DNA from: Holacanthus passer
Taxonomy: Eukaryota; Chordata; Actinopteri; Pomacanthidae
Reading direction: 5' to 3'
NCBI GenBank assembly: GCA_025331565.1
Contig: JAFREQ010000092.1
Location: 62,001 to 126,000, forward strand
Length of the DNA stretch: 64,000 nucleotides
Both the position numbers and the translations under genes were made by a program. Shown here one piece after another: positions 27,513 to 40,170 of the stretch. Below the pieces are notes generated by a model that searched no databases, was not told where the DNA came from, and saw only the letters and a program-made list of their open reading frames with translations. Numbering within the stretch: the first letter of the stretch is position 1; every line of letters begins with the position of its first letter.

Positions 27513-27541
27513 ACACACACACACACGCACGCACACACACA

Positions 27542-27628
<87 letters not shown>
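27513..27628 (+). repeat. long compound (CA)n microsatellite
   Basis: About 116 bases of CA units with CACGCACG and CACACCACAC interruptions near the left end. The His-Thr and Cys-Val ORFs of 74-121 residues here are artefacts. Confidence 0.97.
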
Positions 27629-27632
<4 letters not shown>

Positions 27633-29147
27633 GAGTGGCCAGTAGCCAGTACGAGGACATACAGTAGAGTGTCAGCAGGCCTTGAGTGGAACTGTAGGCC
27701 ATTGTTTCAGGGGAAGGACACATACCTAAAACAACACAACACAACACACACACCACTTTCACTTTGGGTTTCTCTTTAAAAATCCTATTTTCTGTTCTCT
27801 CTCATTGCCTCTCTTTCTGATTTGGTCTCATGTTGTTCTTAAATACACACATTTCCCAATTAATTCTGGTTACCGAAATGCTTTATCACACACATTTTGG
27901 CCTATAATCACACAGCATTCGCTCTCTTTCAGACACACACACACACACACTCAGGATGCACTCAATAATTCCATCACTCCAATTCAAAAATGAAACAATC
28001 CCAAATGGAGCCTTCCTAACCTCTATTACCCTCTTAGCGTATTATTCTGCCACATTTATCGCTCCATTGGAGAGGTTTCATAAACCAGAATATTCAGCAG
28101 CCTGGAGCTGGTGTCCCTTGTCTTCTCTCACCATTCTGCCTCTCATTTTTTCTGTTTTTTTGTTTTAATTATGAATATATATTTTTATCTATCCTAAGCA
28201 AGTCGAGTATAACATAAAAAGGCATGCTGTTTGTATGACCTTGAATTTGAATCAATATGATATTTCAGATGATTCTTTCAGTCCTTGCAGACAGCTTGGT
28301 AAGCCCCCAATATACTGGATGAAATCCCAAAGAAGGACCAAGAAGCAGAAGGCCATTAGTGAGGATCATCGTGAATGAGGACTTGTCACCATGAGGCAGA
28401 GAATTATCACATGACTCTGCAGCTCTGCTCAGCTCAACACAGCTTTTGGGTCTATTTTGGAGTCTTGTTTTGGTTTTCCAACCCACATCAGCGGCAAGCA
28501 GAAAATGAAAGAATGAAAAAGCTCAGATAAACAAACTGTAAAGTATATTTCTGCCTCCTGAGAAGCTGTCAGTTAACTTTTAATCCAGAGTTGATGCTTT
28601 TAAACAATGACTCCTTCATATTTCATAAGGCTATCCATCATAAATGTCTCTGGCTAGTGGGTCTTCTGGCAGTCAAGAAAGAAATGTTATCCAGATGTGT
28701 GTGTACGTGTGTGTGATGTGTGCGAGTATATGCTTGTTCATATGCATCTTTGCTAACACATAAGCCACAACAACACTATAAGGTAATAATATGTCAGTGT
28801 TGTGTTTTTAGGTTTTTCACTGCCCCCAAGTGGCAAAAGAAAAAAAAAGCAGCTTTCAGTGAACGCAGCTTTTGAGGCACTATAACTAAAGTTTATTTAT
28901 TATTATGATTTATTATTATTAATTAATAATGAAAAAAATGTTTTCTTCCATTATATTTTCTTCATATATTTTCAGACCAAAATCAAATCATTTCAAAGGA
29001 ATTGCTGCTGTCAATGAATTTTGTGAACTGGTGTAGCACCTTCACATAGAATACAACTCTGGTCAACTCTGATAAGTGTATAATATCAATGTCATATAGA
29101 AGCATTATGATGTAACTGGTGGTAAGTAAAAGGCTGTGTGAGTATAT

Positions 29148-29149
<2 letters not shown>

Positions 29150-29189
<40 letters not shown>

Positions 29190-29209
29190 GATGATGATGA
29201 TGATGATGA
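29150..29209 (+). repeat. (GA)18 followed by (GAT)n
   Basis: A perfect GA run to 29186 passes into ATGATGATGATG. It is a compound microsatellite in intron 1. Confidence 0.93.
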
Positions 29210-31805
29210 GAGGTTGTTGGGTGAGACAGCTGTTGCACTTTGAGGGATTAAAAACTCTCTCTGTACCCACAATCCCCTGCTCCAACATCCACCACCTCTC
29301 CCTCTCTGAACCCAACCGTCTGCTACATAATCATCCAGAACACTGACATCTCTCACGCAAGCATACACACACATACACACACACACAAAGGCCACAGATT
29401 GGCAAGAAATCAAACACATTAGTGTACCATCGAAACACAAGAGAGATTTGGTGGTTGATATTTTTGTGCTGTATGTGTGTGTGAACATGAACCATCACCT
29501 AAATGAATCTCGAACACTCTCCCATCTCCTCACTGTACTGTACAAAAATCAGCACAAGCAGGAATTTTGGTGGTTATTTTGTCTAAAACTGACTGAATTT
29601 CCAAACATTTTGATTTAATTTTAATGTTTGAATATTCCAGGATAAAGAATGCTACAGATAACCACATGTACCAAGTTCCAGTAAGACCAGTAAGGACAAT
29701 ATGCAATATGCAAGATGAACTCAGGAAAATAAAAATGTAATACTGGTTATATATCATAGCTCAGGGAGCATTCAGTGCCAAAACAAATCAGAAAGCCTCA
29801 TGGAAGAGCAATTATATCTATATATAGTCTGTAACAATAATGCTTGCAGTAGAAATTAAAAGTAAACATATGAAGTAGAAAAACTACAGTATAATTTAAT
29901 AATTTAATAATTATTTATTATATTATATTAAATTTAATAATTTAATATCCTGAGCACTGGCTGCTATATTGGTTCTGCAGGTAAATGTTTCGCCCTGAAC
30001 CAGGTCTGTCAGGTTGAGTGCTCCCCAAATCCTGCTTCAGACGAGCTCTATAAACTATTTAGTCTACTTACAGACAGGATATATTATAGACTTAGATTCG
30101 TATTGTTTATGTTAAGACAGAGTGCTTTCCACACAGCACTGTAAAAGTGCAGTTCAAAAATGTTCAGCTGAAGGCGTTCACATTCAACTGAAAGCATAAA
30201 ATTTCAGCCACCTAAAGCATACTTTACCTGGTGTAGCTAGAGTTAGCAGTCTATCTAGTGGTAGTGAATACAAAAATGATGATGCAACATTTTCATAGTC
30301 TCGTCTCTCATACTAATTTCTTTGAAGTTTGCTTGTACAAGTGTTCCATGGCTGATTCGACAAACTCTCTTGTAGCTGCTCAGACTTGCTGTAAATTTTT
30401 TATTCATGTTTCTGAGATTTGACCATTAGCGTAATCAACATGCCTGAAATTGTCATATTTGGTTACCTATTCTGGTATGGTGGTTTCAGAGGACCAGGAA
30501 CAATTAGAAATGATGAATATATGTGCCAACAGAGCAGTGCTGTACTGAGACAGTAATAAAGAGTCAGAGTTCTGACATGTTAAATGCTAAAAGACACATT
30601 TCTTTAGCAAAGCCTTCCATGAGAGGCTGTCATGTGACAGTCTCCAAGATATTAGGCAATAAAACATTCTAGCCTATACTAGGTGATATTAGACAGAGTC
30701 CTGCCGAAATGTGACAAATTGAAAAAATCTAAAAACCTGCTTAGTAAATTAGCAGCCATGACGATGATAATGATGTGGTGAAGAGGACAGAAGTGTTATT
30801 ACTTAGTTATGTAATGTTTAATTCCTTTTGATACCATATCTAAGCTCAAAATGGATTCAGACTACTGTACCTGACTGGTATGTCAGGTCTGGGCAGCTTG
30901 TGAATTTCAACAGAGAAAATTCTTACTACAACTGGTGAATGAAGTAAATACTCTTAAATCACTTGTACGTGCCACATAAGAATGAATCCATATGTATGAG
31001 TGCTTTTAGTATGAGGACCAATGTAATGATGTGATTACTGTCTGCTCAACACTGCCCTGTGAATAATAGAAGTGGATAGTGTGGAGGAATGGGGTAAAGA
31101 CCAGAGAGTCGTCCACACCATCATCAGTTACTGTCAAGGTGCCGCTGAGCCAATAAACCTCAACACTGACTGATGTTTGAAGACAGACATTGCTGATTTA
31201 CTGAAGACAGTAACAAAAACAGAAAAATCAGGCTCACGTCCATATCTTCCCACCACACAACAGAGAACAGCTGTTTTTGCTCCACAGTATGATACAAGTT
31301 ATCTTTCCAGCTGAGCTGCAGGTCAGTCCAGCGCAGGGATGAGTCACAGAACAATATCTGCTAATGATGTAACAGCAGTGAATGGAGAGGTTAGTGGCCC
31401 CGGGAGCTGCTGCTTCTTCCTGCATTCATGGGCTTGATGGTCACTGAAAATGTAATAAAGAATCGTCTCGAGCCATTCAAAACCATAAATACATGGTTGG
31501 TGGAGAAAACATGTTGCCACAACATATAATGTGGTTTCTAACCATGTTTCATGTTCATGTCTTTCTATGCTCATGTGAGACTACAAAACATATACTACTA
31601 GATTTGATGAGGGTTGCATTATGTAAAGTGGCTTTGACTTTTCTGAACTCTGTGTAATCATGATAAATTAATGTGCCACCAGGCTGCCTGCCTGACAAAC
31701 ACTTCAGGAGCAGTGTCAGTTTCTCTACAGCTCTGACTTCACTGCAGCTTGCAGTTTTGTTGTCCAGCCCACTGGAGGGTTCACACACAGGTGAAGAGAC
31801 AGCGG

Positions 31806-31850
31806 CAGAGAGAGAGAGAGACAGACAGAGAGAGAGAGAGAGAGAGAGAG
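31806..31850 (+). repeat. imperfect (GA)n microsatellite
   Basis: A GA run with an ACAGACAG interruption near 31820. Confidence 0.9.
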
Positions 31851-33649
31851 CGAAAGAGAAAGTGGGAGAATCACAAGATGTTTTTTGTGCTCTGTCATCC
31901 AAAAACATCACAAAAGAAATAAGGGAGGAGGGAGATAAGGGAGAAAGAATCACCAGAAATAATCATTAGGCAATAAAACATGTATTTTCAATAGCAGTCA
32001 TTTGTTTTTCTCTCTATCATGACAGCTGTCTCTTCAGATATCTTACTGTACATCCGCTTAATGATGTATATGAGCAGCACAGAGACTGTCAGCCTAAATA
32101 TGAAGGTTAAATATTTGTCCAATAAAAAAAGAATTGCTTAAAGTGAGTTTACGGAGGTGAGTTTTGCCTGACATCATTGTCACCACAAAAATAGTAAAAA
32201 CTTGATCAAACCAAACAATCTTCTCGTATCATGTTACTTCAGGCAGCAGAGATGTCGTTACTGAGCTGTTACTTCTGCTGTAGAGGAAAAACTAGCTGCA
32301 AATCTGACTAGAATATAGGGTCATGTTTATTTCCTCTCCTATGTCACCACTTGAACTTATGGACTTAGAGCAGAATCACTTTTCTTCTTTGTCAGAAAAG
32401 GTGTAACTTTGTAATGTTTAAAAGATCTTATGCACATTCTGAAAGTTTAGAATGTAAAAAAATCTATCCATGCTGGACCTCAGTGTATGTGAGCTGGAGC
32501 TCTACCTTAGCAGTATAGCTATACAACTGTGAGATAGGAAATTACAGATTCACCTCTAAATGCAGCTGCACTGCAGCTTTAAAGAGCATGTGCTGAGTTA
32601 TTCTATGTAAAACTGCTGATACTGGACTTGTATCAGCAGATGAAGCATCCAGTGTGTGTGTGCACTGAAATAAGGTCATAATTGATGTCAAAATGGATTA
32701 AAATCATAAGGAAAAATGCAACATCTTAAAGCTGTAATCAATAGTTTTATCCTGAGAATGCATGCAGTTACTATGTGTAAAGTGTGAGGAGTCACTTGTA
32801 ATGATGGAACCCACAGAGGATTATCACCTGAATCTGCAGCTCACCTTGAGCATCTTTCACTTTGTGGGATTTCGGCCTGCAACTTTTATGGTTTCTTTTT
32901 TATCTTTTTAAAAAGCTCTGATAAACCCTGCAGCTAAAGAGCCAGATATTTGTCTAGAGTTGGTAGAGACCTAAACAGAGCTAAAATGAGAGTGAATATT
33001 GGACTGAAGGGGCCAGCATACTCTGTAAGAACTGATTATTTGAAGGTCAAACAACTTTAAAATTCCACTCCTCCACCACACCTTTCCAAATTGAACATGT
33101 GAACAACCTACTGAAACACTATGAACATCTTATAGCAAGGGACAGACAAGACAACTTTGCTCGAGTTGATAACTTGTTACGTTGCTGTTTGTTTTAGGAC
33201 TAGATTGTACAATCTCTTAAATTGCACTTGCCTTGCTGGTGTGAGTGGGTTTACAGGTGGAATGAGGACAATTCGGGACACATCTTCAGTAGTGGACCTC
33301 AGGCTCATTGGGTGTTTCAGCCATTATCACTAGACACCCTCACCTGAGCAAGGCCCCACTCAGGCTGATCAAATCTCAGGGTGTGTCTCCTCATCAAATG
33401 AGTTGGATTAGTGCTCACCACCTGCCCTGCCGCCAACAAACACTGTTGGGTTGTTGCACTGTCTCCTGTGTTCCATACACCGCACAACCCCAGGAAACAG
33501 TGAACCACACCACTGAGAGGTTAGTGTGGGTTTGGAAGCCCAGCCCCACTCCTGGGGACAGCTCCCTAACTCATGGTTTGCACTCTATGTCCCAAGGGGG
33601 AGTGGTCTTGCAGCAACAGAGGATGATGGGAGGGAGAGGAGAAAAAAAA

Positions 33650-34630
33650 AAAAAAATCAGGTTCACCTTCTCAGGTGGGGTATGGCTTTGACATTAATTT
33701 GGAGCCCAAGTGTTTTCCTTCCTCTTATACCAGATCCACTGGCTTGCCTTTTCTGCAGTAGTAGAGAGAGCTTTGATGGCTCAACACTGCTGTTGGCCAT
33801 GGATTCAATGACCTTGAACAGTCTTGTTATTGACATGCCTACAAGGCCCCTGTAGCCAGCTTCGACTGGGCAGACCTGAACTTTCCAGCCTTGCTGTTCC
33901 ACTTCCGCTGCCAGCCCAGAATATTTGAGCTTCTTCCGTTCATAAGCCTCATCCACAGCATCCTCCCATGGCATTCTCAGTTCGATGATATATACTGATC
34001 TTAGTGAGGTGAACCAAAGTCCAATGTCTGGTTTGAGGTTGGTGGTGGCGATGGAAAGCGGAAAGCAAAGCCTATGGTCCAGGTCTGCCAGCGGCTTCTA
34101 GTCACGCTCTGCCCCTAGATGGCCGGCTTCTGGTTTTAACTTTGAGGCCACAGGTTTCTTTGCACCTTCACAAACAAACTGTATGGTGGGATAAGATGGC
34201 AGAGGAGGCAGACCGCTGATGGTTAGTCGTTTGTTCTGTAGTGTAGCTGCTAGGCACCTCAGTACCTGGTTGTGTCACCAGGTGTAGCAGCCTTGAGTGA
34301 GGCTTGTCTTGCAGCCCACGAGGACGTGTTTCAAGTTTGCAGGGGCCAGGCACCGGGGGCATGTTGGGTTTTCACCATACCACTGGTTGAGGTTCTTGGG
34401 AGATGGCAGAACATCATACGTAGCTTGTATGATGAAGTTGATGCGAAAAGCTTCCACGTCCCACTGCTCCCTCCGTGAAAGCTTCCTCGTCTCCACTGCA
34501 TCCCATCTCATCCACTGGCCTTGCTTTGTAATAGAGTGCAATAAAAGCTTCCCAACATGAGTAAAACCAAAGACAGACAGATGTCGAACCCAAATGGTTG
34601 AAATTCTGGCCAAAATAGCTGCATTTTTAA
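33650..34630 (-). pseudogene. relic of a non-LTR retrotransposon: zinc knuckle plus restriction-like endonuclease (C-terminal part)
   Basis: One minus-strand frame runs from about 34640 to 33663 with two in-frame stops (TGA at 34277-34275 and TAG at 34100-34098). Its first part contains a C-X2-C-X7-H-X4-C zinc motif (34361-34311). After the TGA, about 75 codons on, comes NLKPDI, a following IIEL, then MPWEDAVDEAYERKKLKY. This PD...E...K pattern, with the PWEDA and K-KY signature, is the restriction-like endonuclease found at the C-terminus of R2/NeSL/HERO-type LINEs. The reverse transcriptase domain is absent, so the copy is 5' truncated as well as stopped. The TGA replaces the Arg expected in the YTWRHNQ-type motif, consistent with CpG decay. 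It is dead and contributes no protein. The exact clade within the REL-endonuclease LINEs is uncertain. Confidence 0.82.
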
Positions 34631-34640
34631 AGGCACCCAA

Positions 34641-34891
34641 CCTGAATCGACTGGTTGAGGCAGATGGCTGCCCAGCTTGAGCCTGGATCTGTTCTGAGGT
34701 TTCTGCCTGTTAAAAGGAAGTTTTTCCTCACCACTGTTGCCAAGTGCTTGCTCATGATGGGAACTGTTGGGTCTCTATAAATAATATTATAAAGAGTATG
34801 GTCTAGACCTGCTCTTATGTAAAGTGCCTTGAGATCACTTGCGTTGTGATTTGGCACTATACAAACAAAACTGAATAAAATTGAATTGAAT
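34641..34891 (+). mobile_element. L2/Maui-like LINE 3' tail
   Basis: The segment begins with GACTGGTTGAGGCAGATGG and passes through TTAAAAGGAAGTTTTTCC, CCAAGTGCTTGCTCATGATGG and GTGATTTGGCACTATACAAA. It ends in a run of (A)TTGAA units, the usual 3' end of L2/Maui-type fish LINEs. Only the 3'UTR-like end is present. It abuts the REL-endonuclease relic head to head. Similar truncated tails occur at 36631-36797 and 48772-48862. Confidence 0.75.
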
Positions 34892-36016
34892 CTGGCAACA
34901 GTGGCGAGGATAATAGAAGCTGCATGTTGCTTCTCTCTCATTCCACTCATCCTGCTTCTGCCATGTTTATTGGTGCAGAAGTCACTGACAATGTGACTGA
35001 AATTGTAATATTGTTGTTATAAGGTTCATGTAGCACAATAACTCAATTATCTGTCATTGCATCACATTGTCTAGTCAGTGTTAAGTATATTTATTGTCCT
35101 GCTGTAATGTCTGTTAAAACTCGTTTCAGTAAATAGCCTGTTCCAAAACTAGCCTCTCTAGGTGTTAAGCCTAAGTAGCTGGCCTTGTATTACTGTGAAC
35201 ACACAGTTGACACACTATGAGTGCAACAGTTGATGTTTAACGTTCACCCAGAGAGGATGCAGATCCATTTTCAGATCATTTCATAGTCCTTAAATGCTTT
35301 TGACCAATTCCACCTGTCATTAACAACAAACATGGGAAGACTAAACATGACGTCTTTCACATGAACTATCCAAATGTTCTGTAATATTTGGACAGTTAAT
35401 GTGGTCAATCCACTACCCACGGCAGTCAGCCTGGGGTAAACACTGAGTCTTGTTTGCTGTCTTATCTACGCTCAGATGTGTGGATCAATATTAATTTCAT
35501 CTGTGTGGTTAAATGACAAGCAAAAGCACTTCCTAAAAGGACGTACTGCTCCTTTTAATGCGCTAGCTGACATTTAATGTCAAGGCCAGCAGACGGGAAG
35601 GATAAATGAGAAGGCTAATCTAGTCGGGAGCTAACAATCTAGACAGCTGAAATGCGTCTGGGAGTCCATTAGTGAGCTCAGAAATGTCCACTCTGAAACT
35701 TATGGTCACGTCAGTTAAATCTGTTTCAATCCTGGCTACGGGCATGCTGGAGGACTTCCCCCTGGGCTTTTATCATAGTGTTAATAAAACCTGCAAATGG
35801 ATGGATGGTGACATGAGAAAAGAATCCTTCTCTGTGATTAAACATTACGGGGAAATAAAGAGAAAAGCATCACCGGCTGTGACTTCGACGTGTTTTCCAT
35901 TTTTCAGACTTACGGCGTCTAATGTGTTAATAAAAATCCTGTCATGGCTGCCCAGCCAGTCGCCATGGTGACTCAGCAGCTCCTCGCTGTCTCTGTCTTG
36001 ACGGGCACAAGCTCCG

Positions 36017-36124
36017 ACACACACACACACACACACACACATGCACAGTGTGTCTCTGATGAGCAGCAGTTTAGATTACTGCTGACAATACACTGTGTCA
36101 ATCTATACACACACACACACACAC
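36017..36124 (+). repeat. two (CA)n microsatellites 65 bp apart
   Basis: CA runs at 36017-36040 and 36105-36124 with unique sequence between them. Confidence 0.9.
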
Positions 36125-36630
36125 AGACAACACGCATACTGTACATGCACACACACTTACACATAGCATCAGTATATGAGAGAAAGGTGCAGACAGTCAG
36201 CTTATTCAACCGGCCCGATGACTAACAGCGCAAATCTGTCAAATGTGGCCCTGCGCTGTGTTTGTGTGTGTTGTGTTTTCAAAGTGAGAGATGATCAAGA
36301 AAATGAAGGCTGCACAGAGGAGATGAGATGGAGAAAACTCTGAAGAGCCAGTGAGCGGGAGAAACGGTGGAGGTGAATTGGGAACAGTCTAGTGCAATAA
36401 ATGATATTCTATCTTTCATCTCTCTGCTTCCTCTGTGTTTATACCACAGCTCCAAGAGTCCAAGTGTGATCTTTGGGTTTTACTGGACTGTAGTAGGAAG
36501 GCAACACATTTTTTAATTTCTGAGTTCAGTAACACATTCCAAGTGTGGTTCTGCTTCTGATGCACATGCAATATGTAGTGATGTGACTATAGTTCAAATC
36601 AGGGATGCACCAGTGATCTAACTTTTAGTT

Positions 36631-36797
36631 TTCCTCAGTGCCGTCACCAAGTGCTTGCTCACGATGGGAATTGTTGGGTCTTTATAAATAACATTATAAA
36701 GAGTATGGTCTAGACCTGCTCTATATGAACACTGCCTTAAGACGACTTCTGTTATGATTTAGCACTACACAAATAAAACAGAATTGAATTGAATTGG
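36631..36797 (+). mobile_element. L2/Maui-like LINE 3' tail, truncated
   Basis: This shares CCAAGTGCTTGCTCA, GGAATTGTTGGGTCTTTATA, AGAGTATGGTCTAGACCTGC and the terminal GAATTGAATTG run with the copy at 34.7 kb. It is 5' truncated and non-coding. Confidence 0.75.
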
Positions 36798-37514
36798 CAT
36801 GATGGCAGTAGCAATTGTTGAGCCTGCAGACAGCATTAAGACAGTTGAAGCAAAGCTCTCAGTACTCTACCAAAGTCTTTACACTGCAGACCTTCTGCTC
36901 ACTAAGCAGCTCGCCTTTATCAAACTTACAACAAAAAGTTCTTTTTGTTTTGTTTCGTTTTTTGTAAAGCATATCAAGTACATTTTTGGTAAGGTTAGCC
37001 AACTGTGAATGGCATTGCCAACACTTGTGGTTTCAAAGTAAAGGTCTACCACTACGAAACATTTATTGTAAAGCACATGTAGGAAGCGGTAAAGTGGCAA
37101 AGGAATGGAGCACAGTAGAAAACAACGAGGATCCTGTTGTGACGATGCTGTTTGAGTGACAGAAAGACTGCAGTCGATACCCCATCCCAAACTATCAGGT
37201 CAGAGTTCATGTGTGTTTTTCTTATCAGAATCTTGTTTCCATTCAACTGCAAATTATTGGGAATGACTCAATCAGCCAGTAGACAGATAGCAAGTTCGCA
37301 AATCCAGTAACTGTGTAAATGTATTCCTTATAACAGAAAAAACAAGTTTTCAGGAACTCCTCATTGTGCTGCACTTTGCTAACCAAGATCTAGACTGCAT
37401 GAGTAATGTCCTGGATGGATGGAAGAGAGGCTGAGTTCTTACTGAGCACGGTGGAGTTTATTTGGAGCTACTAACATTTTGCTGTCATCTCAGGATGACA
37501 GCTTTGGCTTCCTG

Positions 37515-37790
37515 TTCTGGAGCTGAAATGATTAGAAAATTAATCAAATAGTTGACTGACAGATATTTAATGTGCAACATTTTTGATAATGGATTAACTG
37601 TCATTGTTAACTTCCACACAAAAATAGCACACATTGGTTTGTTGCAGCTTCTTTGCAGGATTTGCTTCTTTTCTCTGTTTCTATAAATGTACTGTTGACG
37701 TCACTTCAAGCTCTGGGACACTGTGATGGACATGTCTTGTTATTTTTTGGCTTTTAATACACTAAACAACTAATTTAAAACCTAACCAAA
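37515..37790. repeat. dispersed repeat with ATTAATCAA-type ends, copy 1
   Basis: It begins GAGCTGAAATGATTAGAAAA then TTAATCAAATAGTTGACTG, and ends near TACACTAAACAACTAATTT. The pattern matches an abundant teleost non-autonomous element carrying ATTAATC/GATTAAT-rich ends. The copy at 45860-46130 is a relative. Confidence 0.5.
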
Positions 37791-37823
37791 TCTAGTCTGT
37801 TTATGGACATGCACACACATATA

Positions 37824-38226
37824 CACTGGTGGAAATAACTTTACTGAAGGACAATTTTGTGGTACTTTACTTTAGGAATGTGTTGATCTGCTACATCATA
37901 CTTCAGAGGTCATTATAGTACTTTTTGCTGCAATGGATGTATTTGATAAATCTAGTTACTAGTTACTCTGCAGATTCACGTTAGTAATACAAAATATAAT
38001 GACCAAATACATTTTTAAAACTTACTGATAAATTAGCTCCACCTTTACAAGCTGCAACATTTAAGCAATCAACATTATAATGTATTAATAATTATAATCA
38101 ATAATTATATATATATAATTTTGAAATGGGCGATACGTGTAATTACTTAGGTAAACCTTGAATGCAATACTTTTATCTGTAACTTTACTTATTTAAGTAA
38201 AAGATCTGAGTACTTCTTCAGCCAGT
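37824..38226 (-). mobile_element. inverted copy of the 54.9-kb element family
   Basis: The left end reads CACTGGTGGAAATAACTTTA. The right end reads AAAAGATCTGAGTACTTCTT then CAGCCAGT, which is the reverse complement of the left end of the 54.9-kb copy. It is about 403 bp, AT-rich and non-coding. The orientation is opposite to the 54.9-kb copy. Confidence 0.65.
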
Positions 38227-39922
38227 TTAGATATATATCATTGTATTTCTACCCCAGAACCAACACAAAGACTATCCTTCGCTGTCTCTCCCAGTCCCCC
38301 AACACTGCAACATCCTTCAAGTCAATGTGTTGTTTATTTATGCAAAAGAGGGTGTAGGAGGACAGACAGCATGAACAAAGCACGCAAAAAAGGAGGCATG
38401 AAGGCTATATGTGTCTTTTGGAAAAGTATTGTAAAAATTCAACGTCCTTTGCTCAGTGTTTCCTAGAGCAAGACCTACAATTTAAATGGTAACAAGGCCT
38501 ATTTTGAGAGGGGTAACGTACCATAGCTCAAGAAACACTGAATAAAGTGACGGAACGGGAGCACACACTTTGACATTTGCAGATATATATCTTTACAGGG
38601 ACACATGCATCTGATGGTGAGGCATCCCTCAAGAACTGGATTTGGACCTCTTTGATTTGAGGACTTGAAACTGATTTCAAATTGTTTCAACAAATTTCAT
38701 TTCAATGGTTTATAATTGAAAGCACAGAATTGCAATGCAATGCCCCTGACCTAGTTAAGCAATCAAGACATAATTAATAAACATCATCATCATAACATAC
38801 ATCATCTTTGCGTCATTTCAACTTGTATTTTAAAATCACATTGAGCAATCCATACAGAAGCCTTATACTGCAATGTCTGTATCTACAATGTGTCATCATT
38901 TCTTTGACAGCTCTTTAGAAATATCTAAAACCACTCTTTGAGAATCTCTCTCTCTCTTAGACTTTCCAATTTTCTGACTTTAGGACCCCGAGCTGGCAGT
39001 TAAAACACTCTAGCAGACAGCAGTACTGTCAGTCGCTTTAATTGTCTTTGTTAACAGTGCTGCAGGTGCCCCAGTTGTGTTGTAAAGTACCCAGTTTCTC
39101 TATAATTCCAATAGATGAAATGTGCACTGGATGGCAGTGGAAAACTACTCAGAGAGCCAGAGGCATTTGCAATTTCAGTTAGAGACACTCACTAAAATCT
39201 CTAACAATGCACTAACAATATCCTGTTATTGTCCAGTTGTGGAAATCCAGATGAGAGAAGAGGCGATAACAATGTTGATGTGCCTTTCTGAGTCGCCTTA
39301 GATTATCGTGCGGCTCCCAGCAAGCAGTGAGTGATTTGCGGACTTCATTTGCCCCAGGTTTATCCCTTCAGACTGCATACAGGCTACTGTCAGACTCTCT
39401 GATGGGCAGATGGAGAGGAGGACTGCAGGCACTAGTCAGGGCTGGAAAAATAAAGCAAAGTCCTCTGCATGTTTTAGGTGAAAGAGAATAAAACAGTTTT
39501 ATCTATTTCTTTTACCTTCAATATTCTCCTGAAAAGATGCTACGGAACATCAATCAAAATAAATATTTCATATGGCAGTAAAGCACAGCAATCTTTTTAG
39601 TGGCACATAAAATATTAATCTATAATAAAGTATAAGGTCTCTGTCAACCAAAACTTAATGGGATTTCAATTAAATGTTAATATACTAATAATACAGAAGT
39701 TTACACAGCACTTGATTATATACTACTGTAATTAATTTGGAAAATAATATGACAAATTTCAAGATAATGTGTCATTTTCTACATTATTTATTTTCTACAA
39801 TCACTAACACTTTACTACCGTGAACTCTAAGCTTAAATTATGACCTCTTGCTGCTATCCCGTGCACAGGGTCCATCGTTTAACGCATCAAAGACAGAGAC
39901 ATTTTGTACATTTTGTCCCTCA

Positions 39923-40170
39923 CTCTACTGTACTGTCTGATCTGAATGTCAGCCTCTGTGATCAGCAGGACAGAAAAGACCTTTGCTTGTTTCAAATCGC
40001 AAACACACACTGATGGAGGCTCGCTGGAAGAGGATGATGAGAATGAGAAAGACACACGCTCGTCCCATCCTCCCCGGCTCTACTGTACCGTATGATGTCA
40101 GGTCTGATCTGAATCTCTGCCTCTTCCCTCAGCAGGAGAGAGTGACCTTTGTTGTTTCCTCTGAACTCTC
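39923..40170 (+). repeat. diverged local tandem duplication, offset about 155 bp
   Basis: CTCTACTGTACTGTCTGATC (39923) is echoed by CTCTACTGTACCGTATGATG (40078). TCTGATCTGAAT, CAGCAGGA and GACCTTTG follow in the same order in both. Each unit is about 75-90 bases, separated by unrelated sequence. No gene is recognised. Confidence 0.6.

Noticed and set aside
27326..27779. Cys-Val and His-Thr repeat ORFs
   Set aside because: Translation artefacts of the (CA)n microsatellite.
34627..34950. 107-residue minus-strand ORF over the L2-like tail
   Set aside because: It reads the antisense of a LINE 3'UTR and has no coding signature.
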